Positions 1-6,341 of a stretch of 18,236 bases of DNA are shown piece by piece. The stretch is from Gemmatimonas sp. GTDB lineage: Bacteria > Gemmatimonadota > Gemmatimonadetes > Gemmatimonadales > Gemmatimonadaceae. A model generated the notes under the pieces. The model ran no database searches and was not told the DNA's origin. It worked only from the letters and a program-made list of their open reading frames with translations. Numbering within the stretch: position 1 is the stretch's first letter; every line of letters starts with the position of its first letter. The stretch is taken from positions 1 to 18,236 of the forward strand of contig NZ_JANPLK010000070.1 of assembly GCF_031426495.1 (NCBI RefSeq), written 5' to 3'. Made by a program: the position numbers and the translations under genes.

Positions 1-24
1 TCGTTGAACGCGCGCGTTCAACGA
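1..24. repeat. Perfect 24-base palindrome downstream of amtB
   Basis: The first 24 bases are a perfect palindrome: TCGTTGAACGCG followed directly by its reverse complement. The window starts exactly here, so the palindrome may extend further left. It lies 56 bases beyond the amtB stop codon, on the 3' side of the leftward glnK-amtB unit, so it may be the stem of a transcription terminator. No U-tract can be seen because the sequence ends. A repetitive extragenic palindrome or a protein-binding site is equally possible. The stretch from 25 to 79 shows nothing else. Confidence 0.6.
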
Positions 25-79
25 CTCTGACCCCTTGAACTCCCCCTGCTTCCTAGGGAGTCGCAGTTGTCAGCGCCCG

Positions 80-1411
80 CTACGCGCTCCGCACCACCGC
101 CCCCCGCATCTCACTCGCGGACAACACCACCGCATCACCGAGCGCCGTACGCCGCCCCGTCAGATCACTGAGATCTGACCCGTGGTATGCCTCCTCGCCG
201 TGTTCCGCCAAGTCGATGCCCTGCACTTCGGCGTCCACGCGGATGCGCAGTGGCATCACGAGCTTGAGCGCAGACAGGATGCCGAAGCTCGCGGTGCCAG
301 CGAAGGCGACCGTGGCCACGACGGCGAGCACCTGAATGCCGACTAATGTGGGGTTGCCACGCAGGAGGCCGTCGGCGCCGATGGGGTTCACATCCTTCGA
401 CGCGAACACACCGGTGAGCACGGCGCCCATGATGCCGGCCACGCCGTGACAGGCGAACACGTCGAGTGTGTCGTCGAGCGCGGTCTTGGCGCGGTAGTGC
501 AGCACGAAGAACGAGACCGGGGCCGCGAGGAACCCGATGGCAAGCGCCGACATGGGCGTTACGAAGCCCGCGGCGGGCGTGATCGCCACCAGCCCGACAA
601 CAGCACCAGTCGCGGCACCGACGGCCGTCGCGCGACCGCCCTTGTACAACTCCAGCGCAATCCACGTCAGCAAGCTCGCCGCGGCGGCGGCGTGCGTCGT
701 CACCAGCGCGTTCGCGGCAATGCCATCGGCCGCAAGTGCCGAGCCGGCGTTGAAGCCGAACCAGCCGAACCAGAGCATGCCCGCACCAAGCAGCGCGAAG
801 GGCACGTTGTGCGGGACGGTGGGAATGCGCTTGAAGTCCCGACGCGGTCCGAGGACCTTGGCCAGCACCAGCGCCGTGATGCCGGCGCTGATGTGCACCA
901 CGGTGCCGCCGGCGAAGTCGAGCGCGCCGAGCGTGCGCAACCAGCCGCCGTCGCCCCACACCCAATGGGCCAGCGGATCATAGACCAGCGTGGTCCAGAT
1001 CAGGCCGAAGGTGAGATAGGCCACGAACCGCATCCGATCGATGATCGCGCCGGAGAAGAGCGCCACCGTAATCCCGGCGAACATCGCCTGAAACGCGGCA
1101 AAGAGCAGATGCGGGAGCGCTGCGGCGTAGGTGGGATTCGGCATGGCGGTGACGCCCTGAAAACCTACGAAGCTGAGGCCACCGATCCAGTTGGAGCCGG
1201 GACCGAACGCCAGACTGTACCCGAAGAGCACCCACTGCACGGTCACGGTCGCCAACGCACCGAGACTCATCAACATCGTATTGAGCGCGCTCTTGCTGCG
1301 AACAAGACCGCCGTAGAAGAACGCCAGCCCGGGCACCATGAACAACACGAGCGCAGTAGCGACCAGCACCCACGCCGTATCACCCGACGAGGTCGTTGCC
1401 GCTTGGATCAT
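80..1411 (-). CDS. amtB: Ammonium transporter (Amt family)
   Basis: This is a 443-residue inner-membrane ammonium channel. It moves NH4+/NH3 into the cytoplasm and is normally plugged by its PII partner. Visible family marks are the N-terminal GLAFFYGGLVR segment (about residues 28-38), an F107 gate region, D165 in LDFAGG, the twin pore histidines H173 (VVHISAG) and H322 (CHGVAG), and the cytoplasmic tail motif GIDLAEHGEEAYH that contacts PII. About eleven hydrophobic helices are evident, and the length is normal for bacterial Amt proteins. No cleavable signal peptide is obvious. The ATG at 1411 overlaps the stop of the upstream PII gene by four bases, so the two are probably co-transcribed and translationally coupled. 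That glnK-amtB arrangement is the classic one. The family and role are secure. Which amt paralogue it is cannot be told from one locus. Confidence 0.97.
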   Translation of the reverse strand: MIQAATTSSGDTAWVLVATALVLFMVPGLAFFYGGLVRSKSALNTMLMSLGALATVTVQWVLFGYSLAFGPGSNWIGGLSFVGFQGVTAMPNPTYAAALPHLLFAAFQAMFAGITVALFSGAIIDRMRFVAYLTFGLIWTTLVYDPLAHWVWGDGGWLRTLGALDFAGGTVVHISAGITALVLAKVLGPRRDFKRIPTVPHNVPFALLGAGMLWFGWFGFNAGSALAADGIAANALVTTHAAAAASLLTWIALELYKGGRATAVGAATGAVVGLVAITPAAGFVTPMSALAIGFLAAPVSFFVLHYRAKTALDDTLDVFACHGVAGIMGAVLTGVFASKDVNPIGADGLLRGNPTLVGIQVLAVVATVAFAGTASFGILSALKLVMPLRIRVDAEVQGIDLAEHGEEAYHGSDLSDLTGRRTALGDAVVLSASEMRGAVVRSA

Positions 1412-1821
1412 CGGAAGTCCTCCGGGTTGGGGACCCGCATTTCGAGCTGCGTCTGACGCATGATCTCGTCGGCATTGACGGCGGTAAGGGCGTAGTTGTC
1501 GCGCTCCCCAGTGCGAATGCGCACCGTGCGATCAAGTGGCAGCACGAAGATCTTTCCGTCGCCCACGTCACCGGTACGTGCCCCTTCGCAGATCGCGTCG
1601 ATCGTGCGCTCGACGAACTCCTCCGAACAGGCCATTTCGATCCGGACCTTTTCGTGGAACTCGAGCACGACCGATTCTCCGCGATATTGTTGTACGACGT
1701 CGCGCTCCCCACCGTGCCCGCTGACGCGGGACAGCGTCATGCCGGTCACGCCGACTTGAAAGAGCGCACGTTTCACATCCGCCAGCTTCTCCGGGCGGAT
1801 GATGGCGACGATAAGCTTCAT
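1408..1821 (-). CDS. glnK: PII nitrogen regulatory protein (GlnK/GlnB type), Tyr51 replaced
   Basis: This 137-residue PII signal protein binds ATP/ADP and 2-oxoglutarate and would gate the AmtB encoded just downstream. Aligned by eye to E. coli GlnB it is colinear without gaps: the N-terminal MKLIVAIIRP strand, G35/G37 at the T-loop base, K58, the B-loop TGDVGDGKIF at 83-92, and R101/R103 in VRIRTGE. The T-loop is atypical. Position 51, the tyrosine uridylylated by GlnD in many bacteria, is valine (RGESVV). R38 is glycine and Q39 is glutamate. The protein also has a tail of about 25 residues beyond the usual 112. Control is therefore probably by effector binding alone, or by an unknown modification. 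The linkage to amtB argues for the name GlnK, but a NifI-like or other PII subgroup cannot be excluded. The ATG at 1821 has no clear Shine-Dalgarno. Confidence 0.93.
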   Translation of the reverse strand: MKLIVAIIRPEKLADVKRALFQVGVTGMTLSRVSGHGGERDVVQQYRGESVVLEFHEKVRIEMACSEEFVERTIDAICEGARTGDVGDGKIFVLPLDRTVRIRTGERDNYALTAVNADEIMRQTQLEMRVPNPEDFR

Positions 1822-1979
1822 GGTGTTTGGGGCGAAGGGCGGCCGGTCGCAGTACGATCCCCGAGATCAAGCGCCTGCAGCGGGGGAGCGTTTCCGGCCT
1901 CGCCCAATTGTACGCACGAACACAACAGCTCGCTGGCCTCCGCCGCATTCCCGACTCTTTCCTGAATCTGAGATTCACT
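1822..1979. promoter_or_regulatory. Divergent intergenic region between glnK and the PfpI-like gene
   Basis: These 158 bases separate the minus-strand glnK start from the plus-strand PfpI-like start and must hold promoters for both. No convincing sigma-70 pair and no sigma-54 element (TGGCAC-N5-TTGC type) was found by eye on either strand. The one clear structure is the small palindrome at 1963-1977, listed separately. Confidence 0.5.
1963..1977. promoter_or_regulatory. 15-base palindrome just before the PfpI-like start (possible operator)
   Basis: TGAATCTGAGATTCA is a perfect dyad with seven-base arms around one central base. It ends two bases before the ATG at 1980. The position would suit a repressor site covering the transcription or translation start. 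The binding protein is unknown. The NsrR-like regulator encoded at 2498-2962 is a candidate only by proximity. Confidence 0.4.
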
Positions 1980-2501
1980 ATGTCGTCACTCGGCACGATC
2001 GCCATCCTCGTCGGCCCGGACTACGAAGACTTGGAGGTCTGGTATCCGAAGCTCCGCCTCGAAGAAGCGGGCTATCACACCCCGCTGATCGGCAACGGGG
2101 ACGCGTTGTATCACGGCAAGTGGGGCTATCCGGCCACAATGGACGGTCAGGTGGCCGATCTCGATCCGGCAACCCTGTGCGGCGTGGTGGCGCCTGGTGG
2201 TTGGGCCCCCGACAAGCTGCGGCGCGATCCGGCGGTCCTGTCGCTCGTGCGGCGCGTGTTCGAACAGGGGGGCATCGTGGGCACCATCTGCCACGGCCCG
2301 TGGATTCTCATTTCGGCTGGTATCGTGCGCGGCAAGCGCATGACGTCGTCCTTGGGCATTCGGGACGATCTCACCAACGCCGGCGCCCTCTGGGTCGACG
2401 AGCCCGCCGTGGTCGATGGCACCATCGTGAGCGCCCGCGTGCCGAAAGATTTGCCGGACTTCACGCGAGCGATGCTGCGCGCACTCAGCGAACCGCGCTA
2501 G
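1980..2501 (+). CDS. DJ-1/PfpI (glutamine amidotransferase-like) family protein
   Basis: This is a 173-residue cytoplasmic protein of the DJ-1/PfpI superfamily, whose members include deglycases, proteases and chaperones. The fold signature is visible: an N-terminal strand AILVGPDYEDLE with conserved acidic E16, then APGGWAPDKL (about 71-80), and the nucleophile elbow GTICHGPW with C104 and H105. The frame is open further upstream, to 1827, but the ATG at 1980 starts exactly at the family's N-terminal strand and the extra upstream residues look non-coding. No good Shine-Dalgarno precedes it. Its TAG stop shares the CTAG at 2498-2501 with the stop of the convergent NsrR-like gene. The substrate cannot be deduced. 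A stress-response role is likely from the family. Confidence 0.88.
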   Translation: MSSLGTIAILVGPDYEDLEVWYPKLRLEEAGYHTPLIGNGDALYHGKWGYPATMDGQVADLDPATLCGVVAPGGWAPDKLRRDPAVLSLVRRVFEQGGIVGTICHGPWILISAGIVRGKRMTSSLGIRDDLTNAGALWVDEPAVVDGTIVSARVPKDLPDFTRAMLRALSEPR

Positions 2502-2962
2502 GCGGACCGAACCGCGACCGCCACCGGTTCCCGGCGCGCAAGCAGCGTCACCAACTCGGCTTTCGGCTCGAGGATATCGGCCAGCGTCTTCCGATCGAGG
2601 ACGGCAAAAAACGCGTGCAGCGCCTCATCCAACGTGCCGGCCAACCGACACGCCGACGAGATCGGACACGTGTTGTGCTCGGGATCGAAACACTCCACGA
2701 GCGCGAGGTTCTCCTCGGTCTGTTGAATGAGCGTGCCGAGTGCGATATCGCCCGCCGGCTTGCCCAGGCGCACGCCCCCGTGCCGTCCTCGCACCGTTTC
2801 CACATAGCCGAACTCAGAAAGTCGATGGACGATTTTCACGAGATGCTCGTACGACATGTTCATGCGTTCGGCAATCTCGTTCACCGTAATGCAGCGCTCG
2901 GGTTCGAGACCCAGCAGCAGCAGGCAGCGCAACGCATTGTCGGTGAATCGTGTGAGTCGCAT
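2498..2962 (-). CDS. nsrR: Rrf2-family transcriptional regulator, NsrR-like (nitric oxide sensor)
   Basis: This is a 154-residue winged-helix regulator. The Rrf2 pattern is plain: MRLTRFTDNALRCLLLL at the start, a recognition helix around MSYEHLVKIVHRLSEFGYV, and the wing VRGRHGGVRLGKPA (about 57-70). Three cysteines at C91, C99 and C105 would ligate an Fe-S cluster that senses NO. CRL following the third cysteine and the LGKPA wing resemble E. coli NsrR closely, so NsrR is preferred over IscR. The frame stays open far upstream, antisense to nosZ, but the protein similarity begins at the ATG at 2962. The gene is divergent from nosZ with a 171-base gap, which suggests it controls the nos genes, itself, or both. 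IscR-like or orphan Rrf2 function remains possible. Confidence 0.88.
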   Translation of the reverse strand: MRLTRFTDNALRCLLLLGLEPERCITVNEIAERMNMSYEHLVKIVHRLSEFGYVETVRGRHGGVRLGKPAGDIALGTLIQQTEENLALVECFDPEHNTCPISSACRLAGTLDEALHAFFAVLDRKTLADILEPKAELVTLLARREPVAVAVRSA

Positions 2963-3133
2963 GCAGTGAAAGTGGCCGAATCGAGAAACGGGGATGTCAG
3001 GGTTTCCCTCTAAAGCAGCGGGGCTTCTCTGACTTTTTAATCGCATATCGCATCCGAGATTGATCTCCAGCGACACGTCGGCCACCGCAGGCCGCGCGCC
3101 GCACCCATTCTCTCCCAATCTCGGGGTTCTCCT
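2963..3133. promoter_or_regulatory. Divergent nsrR-nosZ control region and nosZ leader
   Basis: These 171 bases hold the promoters for nsrR (leftward) and nosZ (rightward). Structures visible by eye are: GAAAC at 2985-2989 paired with GTTTC at 3002-3006 (12-base spacer); a tandem repeat of ATCGCAT at 3040-3046 and 3047-3053 following an AT-rich GACTTTTTAA; GAGAT-TG-ATCTC at 3056-3067; and a perfect nine-base inverted repeat CCGAGATTG (3054-3062) with CAATCTCGG (3116-3124). The last ends nine bases before the nosZ ATG. No FNR box (TTGAT-N4-ATCAA) was found. Only a weak GGGG at 3123-3126 could serve as Shine-Dalgarno. Which of these is the NsrR operator is not known. Confidence 0.5.
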
Positions 3134-5221
3134 ATGTCTCTCTCTCGCCGCACGGGTTGGCTCGTGGCGACTGCGACCGTCGCCGCCACCATGGTGTACG
3201 GATTTGCGTGTGCGCCGGCCAATCGCCCCGCCGGGGCCGTCGGCAGTGCCGATGCTGCCAACAAGGTATATGTCGCGCCCGGCCAGCACGATGAGTTCTA
3301 CGCGTTCATGTCCGGTGGGTTCAACGGACAGATCGGCGTGTACGGCCTGCCATCGGGCCGTCTGCTCAAGATCATCCCGGTGTTCTCGCAGTTCCCTGAG
3401 AACGGCTGGGGGTACTCGGAAGAGACCAAGCCGATGCTCGAAACGACGTTCGGCAATATCCCGTGGGATGATCTCCACCACACGGCGCTCTCGCAGACGA
3501 ATGGCGAAGATGACGGCCGTTGGATTTTCGTCAATGCGAACAATACGCCGCGCGTGGCGCGCGTCGATCTGAACACGTTCGAAGCGTCGGAGATTCTGCA
3601 GATCCCGAACTCCGGCGGCAACCACGGGTCGCCATTCATTACGTCGAACAGCGAGTACGTGATCGCCTCCACGCGATTCTCCGTACCGATCCCGCAGGCC
3701 GACGTACCAATCGCTGACTACAAGAAGGCGTTCAAGGGCACGATCAGCTTCATCGCAGCGAACGAACCGGGCAAGATGGATGTCGCCTTCCAGCTGCTGG
3801 TTCCGGGTTACGACTATGACCTCGCGCGCGCCGGCAAGGGCCCGTCGAAGGATTGGGTATTCCTCACGTCGTACAACTCGGAGCAGGCGTACGAGAAGCT
3901 CGAGATCAACGCGTCGAAGGCCGACAAGGACTTCATCGCCGCGATCAACTGGAAGAGCCTCGAAGCGTGTGCGAAGAACGGCAAGGCCGAGAACTGGCCG
4001 GTCGACTACACGCACAACGTGATGGACGAGTTCTCCCGCGTGGCCCGCTCGGAGACCAAGAAGAGCGTGAAGATGCTCACGCCGCAGTCCTGCCCGAACT
4101 CGATCTTCTTCCTGCCCACGCCGAAATCACCGCATGGCGCCGACGTCGATCCCTCGGGCGAGTACATCGTGGCCGGCGGCAAGCTCGCCACCGTGATCCC
4201 GGTGCATTCGTTCACCAAACTGCAGCAGGCGATCAAGGACAAGGCGTTCGAAACGGAGATCAGCGGCATCCCCGTGCTCAAGTACGAAGCGATCCTTGCC
4301 GGTGAAGTGAAGGATCCGGGCCTCGGCCCGCTGCACACGGAGTTCGACGGCAAGGGCTACGCGTACACCTCGGTCTTCATCTCGTCGGAGATCGTGAAGT
4401 GGAAGCTCGGCACGTGGGAAGTCGTGGATCGCACGCCGACATACTACTCGGTGGGCCACCTCATGATTCCCGGTGGCGCCACGACCAAGCCGGCCGGCAA
4501 GTATGCGGTCGCGCTGAACAAGATCACGAAGGACCGCTATCTCCCCACCGGACCCGAGCTCACGCAGTCCGCGCAGCTGTACGACATCTCGGGCGAGAAG
4601 ATGAAGCTGATTCTCGACTTCCCGACGACCGGCGAACCGCACTACGCGAATGCGATTCTCGCGAGCAAGATCGAGAAGCAGCAGAAGAAGTACTACTCGC
4701 TCGCCGAGAACCGTCATCCGCAGGTCGCGAAGGCGGAACGTGATGCCGGCGTGGAGCGGAAAGGCAAAGTGGTGCATGTGCGCATGACGGCCATCCGATC
4801 GCATTTCGCACCGGACAATATCGAAGGCGTGCAGGTCGGCGACACCGTGCTCTTCCACATCACGAATCTCGAGCAGGACTGGGACATTCCCCACGGCTTC
4901 GCGATTCAGGGGGCGATCAATTCCGAGCTGCTCATCATGCCGGGCGAGACGCGCACGCTGAAGTGGATCCCGAAGTCGATCGGCGTCTTCCCGATGTACT
5001 GCACCGATTTCTGCTCGGCGCTGCACCAGGAAATGCAAGGCTACGTCCGCGTGTCACCGGTAGGCTCGAGCGTGCCGCTCACGGCGAACACCCTGAAGGC
5101 CAAGGGCCAGGTTGCACGGGCAGCGCAGCGCGGGATCACGCTGCCGACGCCGCCGGGATCCAGCGCAGGCGCGGTAGACGCCCATGCTGGCCACCCCACG
5201 GGCACACCGAGACCCCGCTGA
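3134..5221 (+). CDS. nosZ: Nitrous-oxide reductase, clade II (Sec-type) NosZ
   Basis: This 695-residue periplasmic copper enzyme reduces N2O to N2, the last step of denitrification. An N-terminal export signal (residues 1 to about 27) has twin arginines but lacks the following hydrophobic residue of a Tat motif. It ends in ACA, which fits Sec export and signal peptidase I. All seven histidines for the four-copper CuZ centre can be placed: H115/H116 (DDLHHT), H164 (GGNHGS), H334, H401 (GPLHTEF), H442 and H503. The C-terminal cupredoxin domain carries the CuA ligands H587, C623, C627, H631 and M634 (CTDFCSALHQEM). DLHHTALSQTNGE is typical of clade II. Spacing between H164 and H334 is about 22 residues longer than in clade I. 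A Gly/Pro/Ala-rich tail of about 50 residues follows the CuA domain. The stop overlaps the next start as TGATG. Confidence 0.98.
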   Translation: MSLSRRTGWLVATATVAATMVYGFACAPANRPAGAVGSADAANKVYVAPGQHDEFYAFMSGGFNGQIGVYGLPSGRLLKIIPVFSQFPENGWGYSEETKPMLETTFGNIPWDDLHHTALSQTNGEDDGRWIFVNANNTPRVARVDLNTFEASEILQIPNSGGNHGSPFITSNSEYVIASTRFSVPIPQADVPIADYKKAFKGTISFIAANEPGKMDVAFQLLVPGYDYDLARAGKGPSKDWVFLTSYNSEQAYEKLEINASKADKDFIAAINWKSLEACAKNGKAENWPVDYTHNVMDEFSRVARSETKKSVKMLTPQSCPNSIFFLPTPKSPHGADVDPSGEYIVAGGKLATVIPVHSFTKLQQAIKDKAFETEISGIPVLKYEAILAGEVKDPGLGPLHTEFDGKGYAYTSVFISSEIVKWKLGTWEVVDRTPTYYSVGHLMIPGGATTKPAGKYAVALNKITKDRYLPTGPELTQSAQLYDISGEKMKLILDFPTTGEPHYANAILASKIEKQQKKYYSLAENRHPQVAKAERDAGVERKGKVVHVRMTAIRSHFAPDNIEGVQVGDTVLFHITNLEQDWDIPHGFAIQGAINSELLIMPGETRTLKWIPKSIGVFPMYCTDFCSALHQEMQGYVRVSPVGSSVPLTANTLKAKGQVARAAQRGITLPTPPGSSAGAVDAHAGHPTGTPRPR

Positions 5222-5853
5222 TGCCTGCCTCACTGCGTGCCCGGCTCATGGTGGCGGTTTCGGCCGTCGCCCTGGCCGGCGCGCTCTTCTTCCCCCTGTG
5301 GCGCGTGTCCCTGACCGCGCCGCAGTACCCGGAGGGCTTGGGGATGCACATCTGGGCACACACGGTGTCCGGGGTGGAGCCCAACGACCTGCAGAATATC
5401 AACGGGTTGAACCACTACATCGGCATGAAGACGATCGTTCCGGAGAGCATCCCGGAGCTGAGGTTCATGCCGGCGGGCATCGTGGCGATGAGCGTGGCCG
5501 GGCTGCTGGTTGCCGCCATGGGACGCCGTCGCTGGATCCTGGCGTGGGGGAGCACGTTGCTGCTCTCGGCCGTGGTCGGGCTCGTCGACTTCTGGCGATG
5601 GGAGTACGACTACGGACACAACCTTGACCTCGAACACGCGCCGATCCAAGTGCCCGGCATGTCGTATCAGCCACCGCTGATCGGCAGCAAGAAGTTGCTC
5701 AACTTCACAGCCACCTCGCTTCCGGCCACGGGCGGACTTCTCGCCATCGCCAGTGTCATCCTCGCCGTCGGCGCGCCTCTGGTGGCGCGCCACGACGACG
5801 CCGGCCGCCGGGCATCAAGCACAGCGCACAGCAGAGCGCGGGGCATCGCATGA
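5221..5853 (+). CDS. Conserved polytopic membrane protein of the nos cluster
   Basis: This is a 210-residue protein with four likely membrane helices (about residues 9-28, 80-98, 104-120 and 163-185). A large outer loop lies between helices 1 and 2 and another between 3 and 4. The loops hold well-defined motifs: PEGLGMHIW, INGLNHYIGM, WEYDYGHNLD and QPPLIGSKKLLNF. From memory, similar proteins sit beside nosZ or nosL in clade II clusters such as those of Bacteroidota. It occupies the slot where Epsilonproteobacteria have nosB, but I cannot show that it is homologous to NosB, so no symbol is given. It starts inside the nosZ stop (TGATG) and overlaps nosL by four bases (ATGA), so it is made together with them. 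Histidines in the loops could bind copper or haem. A role in electron supply or maturation is inferred from position only. Confidence 0.85.
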   Translation: MPASLRARLMVAVSAVALAGALFFPLWRVSLTAPQYPEGLGMHIWAHTVSGVEPNDLQNINGLNHYIGMKTIVPESIPELRFMPAGIVAMSVAGLLVAAMGRRRWILAWGSTLLLSAVVGLVDFWRWEYDYGHNLDLEHAPIQVPGMSYQPPLIGSKKLLNFTATSLPATGGLLAIASVILAVGAPLVARHDDAGRRASSTAHSRARGIA

Positions 5854-6341
5854 GCCGTTCACTCACGTCCGTCGCGGTGCTGGTGCTGGCCCTCTCGGCC
5901 AGCGCCTGCGGCTCCGGTCCACGTCCACTCGTCGCGGGCGAAGACTCCTGCCGGTACTGTCGTATGACCATTGACGATCCGCGTTTCGGCGCCATGGTGC
6001 TGACGGCCCGCGGACGCATCGAGACGTTCGACTCGATCGAATGTCTGGCGGGGTACGTCTCGTCGCTCCCGGCCGCGTCGCCCCCCCGCGCGATCTGGGT
6101 GGCGGACGTCGAAAACCCGTCGCGCTGGCTGGACGTGACCCACGCGCGCTTTCTGTACGGCGGCGCATTGCACTCCCCGATGGGACGCCGGCTCGCCGCA
6201 TTGGATTCAGCGGCCGATATCGACGCCGTGCGTCAGCGGCTCGGTGGGGAGTTGATGACGTGGCCGCAGGTGCTGTTGCTCGTGAAGCAGCAGTCTGTGC
6301 CAACGGCGGCACCTGCCCCGTCACCGCAGACCCGGCAATGA
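5850..6341 (+). CDS. nosL: Copper-binding lipoprotein NosL
   Basis: This 163-residue outer-face lipoprotein is a copper chaperone that delivers Cu(I) for assembly of the NosZ CuZ site. The signal peptide ends in a lipobox SASAC with C20 as the lipidated cysteine. The copper motif is SCRYCRM (C34, C37, M39), the CxxCxM pattern of NosL. The conserved FDSIECLAGY and FLYGGALHSPMG segments follow. A Pro/Ala/Gln-rich tail of about 15 residues ends the protein. It overlaps the upstream membrane protein gene and the downstream nosD by four bases each (ATGA). The identification is secure. Confidence 0.95.
   Translation: MSRSLTSVAVLVLALSASACGSGPRPLVAGEDSCRYCRMTIDDPRFGAMVLTARGRIETFDSIECLAGYVSSLPAASPPRAIWVADVENPSRWLDVTHARFLYGGALHSPMGRRLAALDSAADIDAVRQRLGGELMTWPQVLLLVKQQSVPTAAPAPSPQTRQ

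Noticed and set aside
446..1456. Plus-strand frame of 336 residues opposite amtB
   Set aside because: Charged, low-complexity translation fully antisense to a clear transporter gene.
1799..3013. Plus-strand frame of 404 residues across the PfpI-like gene and the regulator
   Set aside because: Arg/His/Gln-rich translation in the wrong frame of two well-supported genes, as is common in GC-rich DNA.
3134..3220. A Tat signal for NosZ because of the twin arginines (SRRTGWL)
   Set aside because: The hydrophobic residue after SRRx is missing and the clade II enzyme type is known to use Sec; kept only as a note.
3185..3220. NosZ as a lipoprotein with C26
   Set aside because: The residue three before the cysteine is glycine, not Leu/Val/Ile; ACA fits signal peptidase I better.
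2498..4015. A 505-residue minus-strand frame containing the Rrf2 regulator with a long N-terminal extension
   Set aside because: The extension is antisense to nosZ and arginine-rich without domain features. Rrf2 similarity begins exactly at the ATG at 2962.
4127..5038. Minus-strand frame of 303 residues inside nosZ
   Set aside because: Antisense shadow of nosZ with no recognisable motif.
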